Assembly: GCF_019599265.1 (NCBI RefSeq)
Contig: NZ_JAHZTC010000009.1
Coordinates: 1-64,000 of the forward strand
Reading direction: 5' to 3'
Source: Pontibacter sp. HSC-14F20
GTDB lineage: Bacteria; Bacteroidota; Bacteroidia; Cytophagales; Hymenobacteraceae
DNA length: 64,000 nt
The notes below the pieces were generated by a model. It saw only the letters and a list, made by a program, of their open reading frames with translations, ran no database searches and was not told the origin of the DNA. Made by a program: the position numbers and the translations under genes. Below, one piece after another: positions 41,255 through 50,483 of this stretch (positions are counted from its first letter, which is position 1; each line of letters begins with the position of its first letter).

Positions 41255-42271
41255 ATGTGCATAGCCCGAATAAAATATTGTCTCCTTTTTACTCTATACC
41301 TGCTGAGCGCTGGTTTAGCGGTGGCACAGGATGCACATTTTACGCAGCAGTACGCCAACCGGCTATACCTGAACCCTGCCTTCAGCGGACTCGGACGAGA
41401 CTGGAGTGTAGCCGTAGCGCACCGCAACCAGTGGCCTTCGCTTAACGGGTCTTTTGTCACCAACCAGTTTTCGGCCGATTACCGTTTCGGGGAAACCAAA
41501 AGTGCAATTGGAGTAGTATTGCAGCAAGACCGCGCCGGTATTGGCGGATTACAAAAACTACAGGCCTCCCTGGCTTATGGCTACCATACCCGTTTTACGG
41601 ACAACCTGGCGTTTTCAGCCGGCCTTCAAACTACTATTGCCTCGCTGCGTGTCAATTACAACAACCTGGTGTTTGGCGACCAACTCTCCGACTACGGACA
41701 AACTGCCCTTACTTCTGCTGAAGCCAATCAATTTGACCCAACCAGTTATGTTAGTTTTGCCGTAGGGAGCATCTTGTACAATAACAATTTCTGGGCTGGG
41801 CTCAACGTATTGCACCTCAATCAGCCTTCTTATGGTTTTGATGAGACCACCCAACTACCTTTGCGATTCGTGGCAAACGCCGGGTATAAGTTTTATCTCA
41901 GTACTGGTTTAACGCGAAATAATGCGGAGTTTAGCATAAGCCCGGCACTGAATTTTACTCACCAGCAAAATTTTAACCGTGTTGATTTCGCCTTGTATAC
42001 TATCTATTCTCCTTTGGCGTTAGGAGTAATATATAAAGGAGTTCCTGTAACAGGAGCCGACCAGGATCAAAGCTTAGGTATAATCGCAGGAGTAAGTCTT
42101 AGCAGGCTCCGTATTGGCTTCAGCCACGACGTGGGAGTGAAGGGATTTGGCAGGCAGGCGGGAGGGGCAAATGAAATTTCGCTCGTTTTTGAACAACTTA
42201 ACTTAAATAATTTGTTCACCCCCCGACGATTGTCCAAAATAAACCATAACATTGTTTGTCCGGCATTCTGA
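41255..42271 (+). CDS. PorP/SprF-family type IX secretion membrane protein
   Basis: 338 residues. A signal peptide (CLLFTLYLLSAGLAVAQ) is followed by the PorP/SprF beta-barrel family pattern: DAHFTQQYANRLYLNPAFSG, VAHRNQWPS, FSADYRF, and a long series of alternating strands with SxGLQ and YNNLVFGDQ. These outer-membrane proteins attach T9SS cargo or the gliding adhesin SprB to the cell surface. Its neighbour GldJ supports a T9SS/gliding role. The three T9SS-tail proteins at 1.2-9.1 kb would be possible cargo, which is inference. Confidence 0.9.
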   Translation: MCIARIKYCLLFTLYLLSAGLAVAQDAHFTQQYANRLYLNPAFSGLGRDWSVAVAHRNQWPSLNGSFVTNQFSADYRFGETKSAIGVVLQQDRAGIGGLQKLQASLAYGYHTRFTDNLAFSAGLQTTIASLRVNYNNLVFGDQLSDYGQTALTSAEANQFDPTSYVSFAVGSILYNNNFWAGLNVLHLNQPSYGFDETTQLPLRFVANAGYKFYLSTGLTRNNAEFSISPALNFTHQQNFNRVDFALYTIYSPLALGVIYKGVPVTGADQDQSLGIIAGVSLSRLRIGFSHDVGVKGFGRQAGGANEISLVFEQLNLNNLFTPRRLSKINHNIVCPAF

Positions 42272-42334
42272 ATTTAGTTATAATTGCACGTTAAATTACA
42301 TTAAAAGAACCTTATCATTAGTAGGTCCTAATCT

Positions 42335-43567
42335 ATGAAGCTTATTAAGTATGTATCAGCCGTTGTAGTAGGAGGGGCTCTCCTTGCATCATGCGGAAGA
42401 GGAGGCGGCTATCCAACTAGCACTGACCCAGGCGATTTCAGTTCGGCTACGGGTATAGAATACAACGAGGACGAAACTGCGTTTCAGGTAAACGATTACG
42501 AAGATTTCCCGCAAGCGCCAGGTCTTGTATTTATTGAAGGTGGCCGTACCACGCTGGGCTCTATGGAGGAGGACATTGCCATGACCCGTGACAATATTGA
42601 GCGCACGGTAACAGTAGCTTCGTTTTACATGGACGAAACTGAGGTGGCTAACATCCACTGGCTGGAATACCTGCACTACCTGAAGCGTGACTCTATACCT
42701 GAGGTATACGTAGCCGCTCTTCCGGACACAACTGTGTGGTCTCGTCAGCTTTCTTTTAACGACCCTTACGTAACGTATTACCTGCGTTACCCTGGTTTCC
42801 GTTTCTTCCCGGTAGTAGGTGTTAGCTGGTTACAGGCTAATGACTATTGCACTTGGCGTACAGCTAAGGTAAACGAAAACCTGGCCAAAGAAGCAGGTGG
42901 TGGCAACGAGAGAAGAGGTCTTTTCGGTAGAAACCGTACACAGGAAACAACTGAAGCAACAGCCCTCTCCATCGAGTCTGGCTATGTGCTGCCGAACTAC
43001 CGTCTCCCAACAGAGGCTGAGTGGGAGTATGCTGCACAGGCTTTGATCGGTACGCAATACAACGAAGACGAAAACCAGAACAACAGAAGACTTTATCCTT
43101 GGGATGGTCATCAGTTGCGTAACCCGCACGGCAAGAAAATGGGTCAGTTCCTGGCTAACTTCAAGCGTGGCCGCGGTGACTATGCCGGTATTGCTGGTTC
43201 ACTCAACGACGGTGCTATGATCACGGATTACATCTACGCTTATCCGCCGAACGATTTCGGTCTGTATAACATGGCTGGTAACGTAAACGAGTGGGTGCAG
43301 GATGTATACCGTCCGCTTTCATTCCAGGATGTAGAAGACCTGAACCCGTTCCGTAGAGATGGCTACCAGGACGAAGCTGAAAACTATGACACAGCTGAAG
43401 GCTTCCACTCCCTGATCAGCAACGAAGTGCGCGTTTTCAAAGGAGGTTCATGGAAGGACGTAGCTTACTGGCTATCTCCGGGAACCAGAAGATTTATGGC
43501 TCAGGATTCATCTACAGCAACTATCGGTTTCCGTTGCGCGATGATCAATGCCGGATCTAACAGATAA
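42335..43567 (+). CDS. gldJ: Gliding motility/T9SS lipoprotein GldJ
   Basis: 410-residue lipoprotein with lipobox LLASC (acylated Cys at about residue 20). The rest is a SUMF1/FGE-type domain: GLVFIEGGRTTLGS, SFYMDETEVANIHWLEYLHYL, PVVGVSWLQANDYCTWR, YRLPTEAEWEYAA, DFGLYNMAGNVNEWVQDVYRP, GGSWKD and IGFRCA. The extended match around the lengthy central part (GDYAGIAGSLNDGAMITD) resembles GldJ rather than GldK. GldJ is an outer-membrane lipoprotein required for gliding and for stability of the T9SS. Located 63 bases downstream of PorP/SprF and followed by a strong terminator, so the two may share a transcript. Confidence 0.88.
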   Translation: MKLIKYVSAVVVGGALLASCGRGGGYPTSTDPGDFSSATGIEYNEDETAFQVNDYEDFPQAPGLVFIEGGRTTLGSMEEDIAMTRDNIERTVTVASFYMDETEVANIHWLEYLHYLKRDSIPEVYVAALPDTTVWSRQLSFNDPYVTYYLRYPGFRFFPVVGVSWLQANDYCTWRTAKVNENLAKEAGGGNERRGLFGRNRTQETTEATALSIESGYVLPNYRLPTEAEWEYAAQALIGTQYNEDENQNNRRLYPWDGHQLRNPHGKKMGQFLANFKRGRGDYAGIAGSLNDGAMITDYIYAYPPNDFGLYNMAGNVNEWVQDVYRPLSFQDVEDLNPFRRDGYQDEAENYDTAEGFHSLISNEVRVFKGGSWKDVAYWLSPGTRRFMAQDSSTATIGFRCAMINAGSNR

Positions 43568-43597
43568 GAACTAACAGTTAATACTATATTTTAAAGG

Positions 43598-43621
43598 GCC
43601 CGGGGTTTACCCGGGCTTTTT
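43598..43621 (+). terminator. Terminator of gldJ
   Basis: GCCCGGG (43598-43604) pairs with CCCGGGC (43610-43616) around GTTTA, with a run of five T's. Confidence 0.9.
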
Positions 43622-43631
43622 GCATTTATAC

Positions 43632-44318
43632 CTAGGCTGCTGCAATAGTAGTCACACTTACTTCGCTGAAGCCACTCTGCAACAGTGCATAGGCACAAGC
43701 TTCCAATGTCGCACCTGTTGTTAATACGTCATCAACCAAAAGCACACGCTTGCCGCTTACTTCATCCGCCTGTTTTAAAACAAATACCTGCTCTACGTTT
43801 TGCTACCGGTCAAGGCGACTTTTCTTTGTCTGGGTGTCAGAGTCAATTGCCCGCTCCAGCACTTTGCTACTCCAAGCTATTTGCAGGGCTTCTGCTAAAC
43901 CTTTGGCAAAACCATCTGACTGGTTGTAGCCCCGGCGCCGAAGTTTCAACCGGTGAAGCGGCACAGGTAGAACCAGATCAAAATGTGCTGCATACCCATG
44001 TTCAGCCAACAGTGTACCATATCGCCTGCCCAAGTGTTCTCCGAGTTCCTGTGCTCCTTTGTATTTAAGTTTGTGAAGTACACGCTGTACTCGCCCTTTG
44101 GATCTGAAATGCAGATAAGAAAACGCAAACCTGACTGGTACCTTCCCCCAGAACCGCTGTTGCAGGTAGTTCAGCTCAGTAGCTCCCGGCAGATGCAGGT
44201 CGGTATAAGGAAGTTTCACGTTGCACTCTGTGCAGATATAGCGCTCACCCCGGGCCAGTGGCTGGTCGCATGCATTGCAAATTTCGGGGAAAAGCAGGGA
44301 CAGAAAATCCTGTAACAT
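43632..44318 (-). pseudogene. comF: ComF-family protein broken by an in-frame stop
   Basis: A 228-codon ComF frame reads continuously from the ATG at 44318 to a stop at 43632-43634, except for one internal TAG at 43803-43805. Before the stop: zinc-finger cysteines (CNACDQPL; CTEC), FSYLHFRSKGRVQRVLHKLKYKG, and LVLPVPLHRLKLRRRGYNQ. After it: the PRPP-binding loop VLLVDDVLTTGATLEAC. Homologues have W or similar in the motif K-S-R-L-D-R-x-Q-N-V at this exact spot, so TGG to TAG is the likely lesion. ComF acts in DNA uptake and fork repair; without its PRPP loop the short 171-residue product should be inactive. A readthrough or a sequencing error are the alternatives. Confidence 0.82.
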
Positions 44319-44413
44319 AGCGGTGCTGGCGTGATTAAGGTATTCTTGATAATTTAGATTAACTTTATCTCTTATACTTTTAAAAGCATAAAACAGTCAC
44401 AGCACACACAACA

Positions 44414-44767
44414 ATGAGTCAGATAGAAGAATTCAACGAATACCGTACGCGCATGAACGAACGCATCATGTCGTACGATAACAAAGTAATCAAGCGCTTT
44501 TTTAACCTCGACACCAACACCTACGCAGAGGGTGCCCTTGATGTAAAAACCAAGGAAATGCTCGGCTTAGTAGCATCCATGGTGCTACGTTGCGACGATT
44601 GCATTAAGTATCACCTGGGCAAATGCTTTGACGAAGGTGTTTCGGATGAGCAGGTGTTTGAGGTGTTTTCCATAGCAAACCTAGTAGGAGGCTCCATCGT
44701 GATCCCGCACTTCCGCCGCGCAGTCGAGTACTGGGAGGAACTTAAAGCCCAGCAAAGTGCTTCGTAA
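44414..44767 (+). CDS. Carboxymuconolactone decarboxylase / AhpD-like protein
   Basis: 117 residues, helical, of the CMD/AhpD fold. The redox signature is CDDCIKYH (about 56-63), the CxxC followed by H pattern of AhpD-type peroxidase partners. N-terminal E/R-rich helix, then KTKEMLGLVASMVLRC. These proteins act as thiol-disulfide partners of peroxiredoxins or as decarboxylases, and the CxxC-H supports a redox role. It is transcribed away from comF. No peroxidase gene is adjacent. Confidence 0.85.
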   Translation: MSQIEEFNEYRTRMNERIMSYDNKVIKRFFNLDTNTYAEGALDVKTKEMLGLVASMVLRCDDCIKYHLGKCFDEGVSDEQVFEVFSIANLVGGSIVIPHFRRAVEYWEELKAQQSAS

Positions 44768-44873
44768 ATAAAGTTTTCCAAGTGCTGGTCTGTTCACTTG
44801 TTGCTGCTCTTTGTGATCCTTACGCTATTGAGATCAACAATTTAACAATTCAGCCATTTAACAATTAACTGAT

Positions 44874-45224
44874 ATGGCCGACGAATCATCTAACCTGGAG
44901 CACAGATGGACCAATCTGCGGGCTTCTATGATGAAGACTTTCGGAAAAAAGCCTGACTTGAATGCGATCCTCTTTCTGATAGGTATACAGGAATTGGGCA
45001 GAGGCATCTCGGAATTTACTAAAGAAGAAAAACAGGACCTGATGCACATTGCTACCTGCAAGGTATTCAGTCTGTCGGGTTTCTACGAATTAGAACGGGT
45101 CGACGAAGAAGGTTGGCCCCATTACCGCTCTGCTAAACCTATACCTTTCACCAATCTGAAAGAGCAGGAACGAATGCTGAAATGGCACATCCTGGAGTAC
45201 TTTGACAGAGCTGACGAAATTTAA
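44874..45224 (+). CDS. Conserved Bacteroidota protein of unknown function
   Basis: 116 residues, soluble, mostly alpha-helical by inspection. Patterns such as KPDLNAILFLIGIQELG, KEEKQDLMHIATCKVFS, and EEGWPHY are typical of a small family widespread in Bacteroidota with no known role. No catalytic motif stands out. It starts 106 bases after the AhpD-like gene, on the same strand. Confidence 0.72.
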   Translation: MADESSNLEHRWTNLRASMMKTFGKKPDLNAILFLIGIQELGRGISEFTKEEKQDLMHIATCKVFSLSGFYELERVDEEGWPHYRSAKPIPFTNLKEQERMLKWHILEYFDRADEI

Positions 45225-45253
45225 CATCTCAAAACAATTATTAAATCTATGCT

Positions 45254-45296
45254 GGCAGCATGTCTTTCCTTATAGTTAAAGGGTAGGCATGCTGCC
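45254..45296. repeat. 9-bp inverted repeat before xth
   Basis: GGCAGCATG (45254-45262) pairs with CATGCTGCC (45288-45296) around a 25-base loop, immediately upstream of the exonuclease start region. It could be a weak terminator or a regulatory hairpin; the loop is too long to call. Confidence 0.45.
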
Positions 45297-45321
45297 TGTG
45301 CATGGAAGTGAAACAGTTCGT

Positions 45322-46083
45322 ATGAAGGTTATTACATATAACGTAAACGGCATTCGTGCCGCTATTTCCAAAGGATTTCAGGATTGGGTGAAAGCTGCCA
45401 GTCCGGATGTACTCTGCCTGCAGGAGATCAAGGCCTGCGAAGATAAATTTGACCGGGCCATTTTTGAGGACATGGGCTATAACGTATACCTGCACCCAGC
45501 TGTGAAAAAAGGGTATAGCGGAGTGGCAATCCTCAGCAAAGTGAAACCCAAGCATGTGGAGATAGGTTGCGGCATGGAATGCTACGACAATGAGGGGCGC
45601 GTGATCCGGGCAGACTTCGACGATTATTCAGTGATGAGCGTATACATGCCTTCCGGATCCAGCGGTGATGAGCGTCAGGGCTTCAAGATGCAGTGGCTCG
45701 AAGATTTCTATGGCTACATTGGCGACCTGAAACAAACACTGCCAGGTATAGTCATTAGTGGCGACTATAATATTTGTCATCAGGCAATCGACATTCACAA
45801 CCCGAAATCTAACGCCAACAGCTCCGGCTTTTTGCCTGAAGAGCGCAACTGGATGACCAAATTTATTGAGAGTGGCTTTGTGGACAGCTTCCGCCATTTT
45901 AACAAGGAGCCGCATAACTACAGTTGGTGGAGCTACAGGGCAGGGGCACGGGCCAAGAACCTGGGCTGGCGTATCGATTACAACATGGTGACTGGCAATT
46001 TGCAGGATCGTATGCAACGGGCAGCCATCTTGCCTGAGGCCAAACACTCTGATCACTGCCCGGTTTTATTGGATATTATATAG
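45322..46083 (+). CDS. xth: Exodeoxyribonuclease III
   Basis: 253-residue AP endonuclease/3'-5' exonuclease of base excision repair, EEP fold. Motifs: YNVNGIRAA (about 5-13), CLQEIKA with catalytic Glu (about 32-38), YMPSG, ISGDYNICH with the metal-binding D/N pair (about 148-156), and the C-terminal IDYNMV and SDHCPV with catalytic His. ATG at 45322 (MKVITYN) chosen; the in-frame ATG at 45289 adds 11 residues and lies in the hairpin region. Full-length and apparently intact. Confidence 0.94.
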   Translation: MKVITYNVNGIRAAISKGFQDWVKAASPDVLCLQEIKACEDKFDRAIFEDMGYNVYLHPAVKKGYSGVAILSKVKPKHVEIGCGMECYDNEGRVIRADFDDYSVMSVYMPSGSSGDERQGFKMQWLEDFYGYIGDLKQTLPGIVISGDYNICHQAIDIHNPKSNANSSGFLPEERNWMTKFIESGFVDSFRHFNKEPHNYSWWSYRAGARAKNLGWRIDYNMVTGNLQDRMQRAAILPEAKHSDHCPVLLDII

Positions 46084-46240
46084 TAGCACGCTTCGCACGT
46101 ATACTAAATCGACTGTGCCGGCAGTTTTATTGTAAAGGCTTTAGGAGATTCTCTTAAATTTCTATATTTTAAAGACTTATACCTCTAAGGTTAATCATTA
46201 CCTGTAAGCATGGGTTAGTACCGGTTAAATAATCAGGCAG

Positions 46241-49200
46241 ATGAATCAGCACGATGCGATGGACAAGCTGTTATACCAGCTGCAGGCCTTTAAGAAAAAG
46301 TTCTACCTCAACTTATTGTTACGGGGGAGCATTTTTGCTATAGGCCTGCTGATGTCCATATACATCGTGTACAGTTTACTGGAGTACATCTTTTATTTCC
46401 CGGTGTTTGTGCGGGCCTTTTTGCTGTTTTCATTTGTCGCCCTCACTATTTACGCCCTCGTTCGCTGGATCATTCTTCCGCTTTCAGCCTTAACCAACCT
46501 CCGGAAACTACTCTCCGACGAGCAGGCCGCCGCCAGAGTGGGGGACCACTATCCCGAAATAAAAGACAAACTACTGAATGCCATTCAGCTAAAAGACCTT
46601 GACAGGACCAATGAGCTTATTGCCGCCAGTATAGCCCAACGCTCATCCCAGCTTGTCAACTATCCTTTTGAAGAAGCTATTACCTATCGCGAGAACAAGC
46701 CACTTCTCAAATACATTGCGCTTCCAGCTGTTGTCATGCTCCTGATCGCTTTGCTATACCCTACGATTTTTGTACAGGGCACAGAGCGCATCATCAATTA
46801 TAAGAAGCACTATACCCCACTGGCTCCTTTCCGATTTGTGGTGGAGAATGAGTCGCTCCAGACTTACAGAGGAGAAGACTTCGAGCTCAAAGTGGAGCTG
46901 GAGGGCAAGACTATACCTAGTGAGGTATACATTCACTATAACGGCAGACGCCAGCGGCTGCAGAAGAGCGGCAATGGCTATACCTATACCTTTAAGCAAT
47001 TGCAGCGCCCAGTGGAGTTTCAGCTGGAAGGCTCCGGCTTTATGTCTGACGACTACAAGCTGCACCTGCTCTCCCGGCCAAACTTGAAAAACTTCCACAT
47101 GGAAGTGGCTTATCCCGTTTATCTGAAACGGAAGCCGGAGTTAATACAAAATACGGGTAATGCCACTATACCTGCCGGCAGTACCATCACCTGGAACTTC
47201 GATGCTACCGAAACGGATCGTGTTGAAATCAATTTACAAAACCCCTCTGAAACGCTTGTAGCTAAATCTAAGGCAAACTTATTCACAGCCAGCAAGCAGT
47301 TTAACGAAAGCCAGAACTACGGAGTTGATCTACGAAATGCACATAGCAGCAACAAAGAAGAGATCAATTACCAGATCACCACTATACCTGACCGCCACCC
47401 GCAGATCACTTTGGAGCAGTATCACGATTCTGCTCTTTACCGCTTTGTGGTGCTTGCCGGCGAAATTTCAGACGACTATGGCCTGACCCGATTAGTGCTG
47501 AACTATAAAGTAACCAACGATAAAAACCCTCAGGCCAGGTATAAGAGCTTGACAATAGGACTGAACCGACAGCAACTCAACCAAACCTATTACCACCAAT
47601 GGAACACAGCCAGTCTGCAGCTCAATCCCGGCGACAAGCTGGAATACTTTGTGCAGGTATGGGACAACGACGGCCTGAAAGGTCCGAAGAGCGCTCGTAC
47701 CCGCTCTTTCGAGCTGCGGGTGCCCAGTCGCCGTGACATGGAACAAGAGCTCATTAGCAATGCGCAGTCGGTAGAGAGTCAACTCAGCAAATCGTTGGAA
47801 AAGAGCACAAAGCTGAAGGAGGAGCTCGCCCAGTCTGAAGAAAAAGTAAAAACGAAGCGTGACCTAAACTGGCAGGACAAAAAGCAGCTGGAAGACCTGG
47901 CGGAGAAGCGCAAGCAACTGGAGCAGGACATCTCTTCCATGAAAGAGTTGTTCGATGAGCTCAATAAGAAGCAGAATATGCTCTCGGAACAGGACAAGCA
48001 ACTAGCCGAAAAGGCGCAGGAACTGAAAAAACTGATGGATAGCTTACTCGACGAGGAAACCAAAAAGCTGTATGAAGAACTGGAAAAACTGCTGCAGGAA
48101 CAAAGTCCGAAAGACTCCGAACTACAAAAGCTGCTGAGCAAACTCGACAACCGTGAGCGCAACCTGGAGCGCGAACTGGAAAGGGCATTAGAACTATTCA
48201 AACTGCTTCAGTTTGAGCAGAAGCTCGATAACGTGACCAACAAGCTGGAAGAAATGGCCAAAGAGCAGGAAGAACTGGCCGACAAAACTGCTCAGAAACA
48301 GGAAGACAACAAACAACTGCAGCAGGAGCAGGAGGGTATACAGAATGAGTTCGAGCAGCTGAAGCAGGACATGAAGGACCTGAAAGAACTCAACGACAAG
48401 CTCCAGAACCCAAATCAGATGGACGAGCAGCAAATGCAGCAAGAACAGCAGCAGATAGAGCAAGACATGCAACAGGGACAGCAGCAGCTTGATAAGAACC
48501 AGAACAAAAAAGCCAGCGAGTCGCAGCAGAAGGCAGGGGAGAAGATGAAGCAGATGGCGCAGCAAATGGAACAAATGCAGAACAGTATGAGTATGCAGGG
48601 CATGGAACAGAACCTCGACAACCTGCGCGACATTCTGGAAAACCTGATCAAGCTTTCTTTTGACCAGGAGGGACTCATGAAATCATTCCGGGGCGTCAAC
48701 CAAAGCGATCCTCGTTTCATCTCCTTGTCACAGCAGCAGCTCTCTCTCCGTGATAATGCCAAAGTAATCGAGGACAGCCTTTTTGCTCTCGCCAAGAAAG
48801 TGTTCCAACTTGAGTCTTTTGTGACCCGCGAAGTAGCGCAGATGAACGAGAGTATGGACAACAGCATGAAGGAGATCCGCGACCGAAACGTTGGCCGCGC
48901 CACTGCCCAGCAGCAATTGGCCATGACTTCTATGAACAATTTAGCCCTGATGCTCAACGATGCGTTGAAGCAAATGCAACAGGCTATGCAGCAAATGCAG
49001 GGTAGTATGGCCAGTAAACAGAAGGGCAGTAAGCCTCAGCCAGGCGATTTTGGTCAAATGCAGGATGCTTTGAACAAAAAAATCGAAGAATTGAAAAAAG
49101 GTGGCAAGTCGGGTAAGGCACTGTCTGAAGAATTAGCTAAATTAGCTGCGGAGCAGGAGGCTTTGCGCAATGCCTTGAAGGAAATGGAGAAGCAGGGACA

Positions 49201-49549
49201 AAAACCTGGTGAAAAGGGCGGCAGCGGTGAGATAGGAAATATCAGTAAGATGATGGAACAAAGCGAGGCTGATCTCGTTAATAAACGTTTGACTGAGCAG
49301 ACCATCATGCGGCAGCGCGAGATACTTACTCGTTTGCTGGAGGCAGAGAAATCTATGAAGGAGCGGGAACTAGACAACAAACGAGAGGCTAAAAGCGCTC
49401 AGGACCTAGCCAGAAAGGTTCCTCCTTCCTTTGAAAAGTATTTAAGAACAAAAGAAAAGCAAACGGAATTACTGCAGACCGTACCGCCGGCTCTAACGCC
49501 TTACTATAAGCAAAAGGTAAGCGAGTATTTCCAGCATATGAGTAACTAA
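46241..49549 (+). CDS. DUF4175-family large membrane/coiled-coil protein
   Basis: 1102 residues. Two membrane helices near the N-terminus (about 23-48 and 55-75), a third at about 145-165, a beta-rich domain (about 190-490) containing FRFVVENESLQTYRGEDFELKVELEG, and then a huge, highly charged glutamine/lysine-rich coiled coil (about 510-850, with repeated EELEKLL, QQQ and MEQ patterns). Such DUF4175 proteins occur throughout Bacteroidota, next to cell-cycle, DNA-repair or translation genes; function unknown. Anchored in the inner membrane with the coiled coil probably in the cytoplasm or periplasm. Five or more AGGTATA/TATACCT words lie inside. Confidence 0.87.
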   Translation: MNQHDAMDKLLYQLQAFKKKFYLNLLLRGSIFAIGLLMSIYIVYSLLEYIFYFPVFVRAFLLFSFVALTIYALVRWIILPLSALTNLRKLLSDEQAAARVGDHYPEIKDKLLNAIQLKDLDRTNELIAASIAQRSSQLVNYPFEEAITYRENKPLLKYIALPAVVMLLIALLYPTIFVQGTERIINYKKHYTPLAPFRFVVENESLQTYRGEDFELKVELEGKTIPSEVYIHYNGRRQRLQKSGNGYTYTFKQLQRPVEFQLEGSGFMSDDYKLHLLSRPNLKNFHMEVAYPVYLKRKPELIQNTGNATIPAGSTITWNFDATETDRVEINLQNPSETLVAKSKANLFTASKQFNESQNYGVDLRNAHSSNKEEINYQITTIPDRHPQITLEQYHDSALYRFVVLAGEISDDYGLTRLVLNYKVTNDKNPQARYKSLTIGLNRQQLNQTYYHQWNTASLQLNPGDKLEYFVQVWDNDGLKGPKSARTRSFELRVPSRRDMEQELISNAQSVESQLSKSLEKSTKLKEELAQSEEKVKTKRDLNWQDKKQLEDLAEKRKQLEQDISSMKELFDELNKKQNMLSEQDKQLAEKAQELKKLMDSLLDEETKKLYEELEKLLQEQSPKDSELQKLLSKLDNRERNLERELERALELFKLLQFEQKLDNVTNKLEEMAKEQEELADKTAQKQEDNKQLQQEQEGIQNEFEQLKQDMKDLKELNDKLQNPNQMDEQQMQQEQQQIEQDMQQGQQQLDKNQNKKASESQQKAGEKMKQMAQQMEQMQNSMSMQGMEQNLDNLRDILENLIKLSFDQEGLMKSFRGVNQSDPRFISLSQQQLSLRDNAKVIEDSLFALAKKVFQLESFVTREVAQMNESMDNSMKEIRDRNVGRATAQQQLAMTSMNNLALMLNDALKQMQQAMQQMQGSMASKQKGSKPQPGDFGQMQDALNKKIEELKKGGKSGKALSEELAKLAAEQEALRNALKEMEKQGQKPGEKGGSGEIGNISKMMEQSEADLVNKRLTEQTIMRQREILTRLLEAEKSMKERELDNKREAKSAQDLARKVPPSFEKYLRTKEKQTELLQTVPPALTPYYKQKVSEYFQHMSN

Positions 49550-49578
49550 TACGCACCTTAGCATCACTAACAAGTTAT

Positions 49579-50004
49579 ATGAATCAGGTTAAAATTCAGA
49601 TTCCTTCCTTAATCGAGAACATCCGGGTTATAGAGAGCTTCATAGACAATTCAAAGGAAGAATTCGAGTTTGAAGACGACGTGTATGGCAACATCATGGT
49701 AGCCGTTACCGAGTCTGTAAACAATGCCATCCGCCATGGCAATAAATTCGACAAGGAAAAACTAGTATACCTTACACTACAGGTAGAGAACAACCAGCTT
49801 CTTTTTGAAATCGAGGACGAAGGTCCTGGCTTTGATTATGACACTTTGCCAGATCCTACCGCTCCTGAAAACCTGGAGAACCCTGGAGGTCGCGGTATCT
49901 TTTTGATGCGCAACCTGTGTGACGAGGTTAATTTCCTGGACAACGGTAAAAAAGTACAACTCATATTTAACATCACTTCCTTACAGAATGGATCTTCCAA
50001 TTGA
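49579..50004 (+). CDS. ATP-binding protein of the anti-sigma kinase (RsbW/SpoIIAB) fold
   Basis: 141 residues forming a GHKL ATPase fold. Motifs: TESVNNAIRHGN (N box, about 37-48), DEGPGFD (G1 box, about 79-85), and GGRGIFLMRNLCDEV (G2 box, about 101-115). This is the pattern of anti-sigma or serine-kinase regulators, and no partner anti-anti-sigma gene is present nearby. It overlaps the next gene ybeY by 17 bases in another frame, which implies translational coupling and one operon with DUF4175 upstream. Confidence 0.88.
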   Translation: MNQVKIQIPSLIENIRVIESFIDNSKEEFEFEDDVYGNIMVAVTESVNNAIRHGNKFDKEKLVYLTLQVENNQLLFEIEDEGPGFDYDTLPDPTAPENLENPGGRGIFLMRNLCDEVNFLDNGKKVQLIFNITSLQNGSSN

Positions 50005-50416
50005 GTTCTTCAGCGAGGACATTGACTTCTCGCTGGAAAACCCAGAGCAGATTTCCGTCTGGATCGCAGACATCGTAGAGCAGCACAAGCATGAATTAGT
50101 AAGTCTGACTTACATTTTCTGTTCTGATGATTACTTGCACCAGATCAATGTAGAGTATCTCGATCATGATACCCTCACAGACATTATCACCTTCGACAAT
50201 GCCGATATAGAAGGCACTATCGAAGGTGATGTTTTTATAAGCATAGACCGTGTGCGCGATAATGCCACTACGCATGGTACCTCTTTCCAAGACGAACTTC
50301 ACCGCGTCCTCATCCATGGTGTTCTTCACTTGCTAGGTTTCAAGGATAAAACCCCTGAGCAGGAAGTAGCTATGCGCAAACTCGAAGATTCTTCCTTATC
50401 TTTGCGGAAATTTTAA
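49988..50416 (+). CDS. ybeY: Endoribonuclease YbeY (rRNA maturation)
   Basis: 142-residue metal-dependent endoribonuclease involved in 16S rRNA 3' maturation and ribosome quality control. Domain entry [32 protein letters not shown], and metal motif [11 protein letters not shown]. The usual HGxLHLxGYDH has a third histidine which is here replaced, Lys-Asp instead of Asp-His, as in many Bacteroidota, so Asp may ligate the metal. The start at 49988 lies inside the previous gene (17-base overlap). Its 3' end holds a TAnnTTTG promoter box for mnmG. Confidence 0.92.
   Translation: MDLPIEFFSEDIDFSLENPEQISVWIADIVEQHKHELVSLTYIFCSDDYLHQINVEYLDHDTLTDIITFDNADIEGTIEGDVFISIDRVRDNATTHGTSFQDELHRVLIHGVLHLLGFKDKTPEQEVAMRKLEDSSLSLRKF
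50397..50404 (+). promoter_or_regulatory. Promoter -7 box TATCTTTG of mnmG
   Basis: Exact TAnnTTTG match inside the last codons of ybeY, 80 bases before the mnmG ATG. The parS site lies between the box and the start. Confidence 0.5.
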
Positions 50417-50447
50417 TCGCAATCAAGGGAATTACCAACCTCCCTTT

Positions 50448-50467
50448 GATGTTTCACGTGAAACATC
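50448..50467. other. parS: parS centromere site (ParB-binding)
   Basis: GATGTTTCACGTGAAACATC is a perfect 20-bp palindrome containing the canonical parS core TGTTTCACGTGAAACA (50450-50465). ParB binds such sites to organise and segregate the replication origin region. In most bacteria parS sites lie within a small fraction of the chromosome around oriC. It lies directly upstream of mnmG (gidA), a classical oriC-neighbour gene. No parAB genes are in this window. Confidence 0.88.
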
Positions 50468-50483
50468 TCTAAATCCTGAATAC

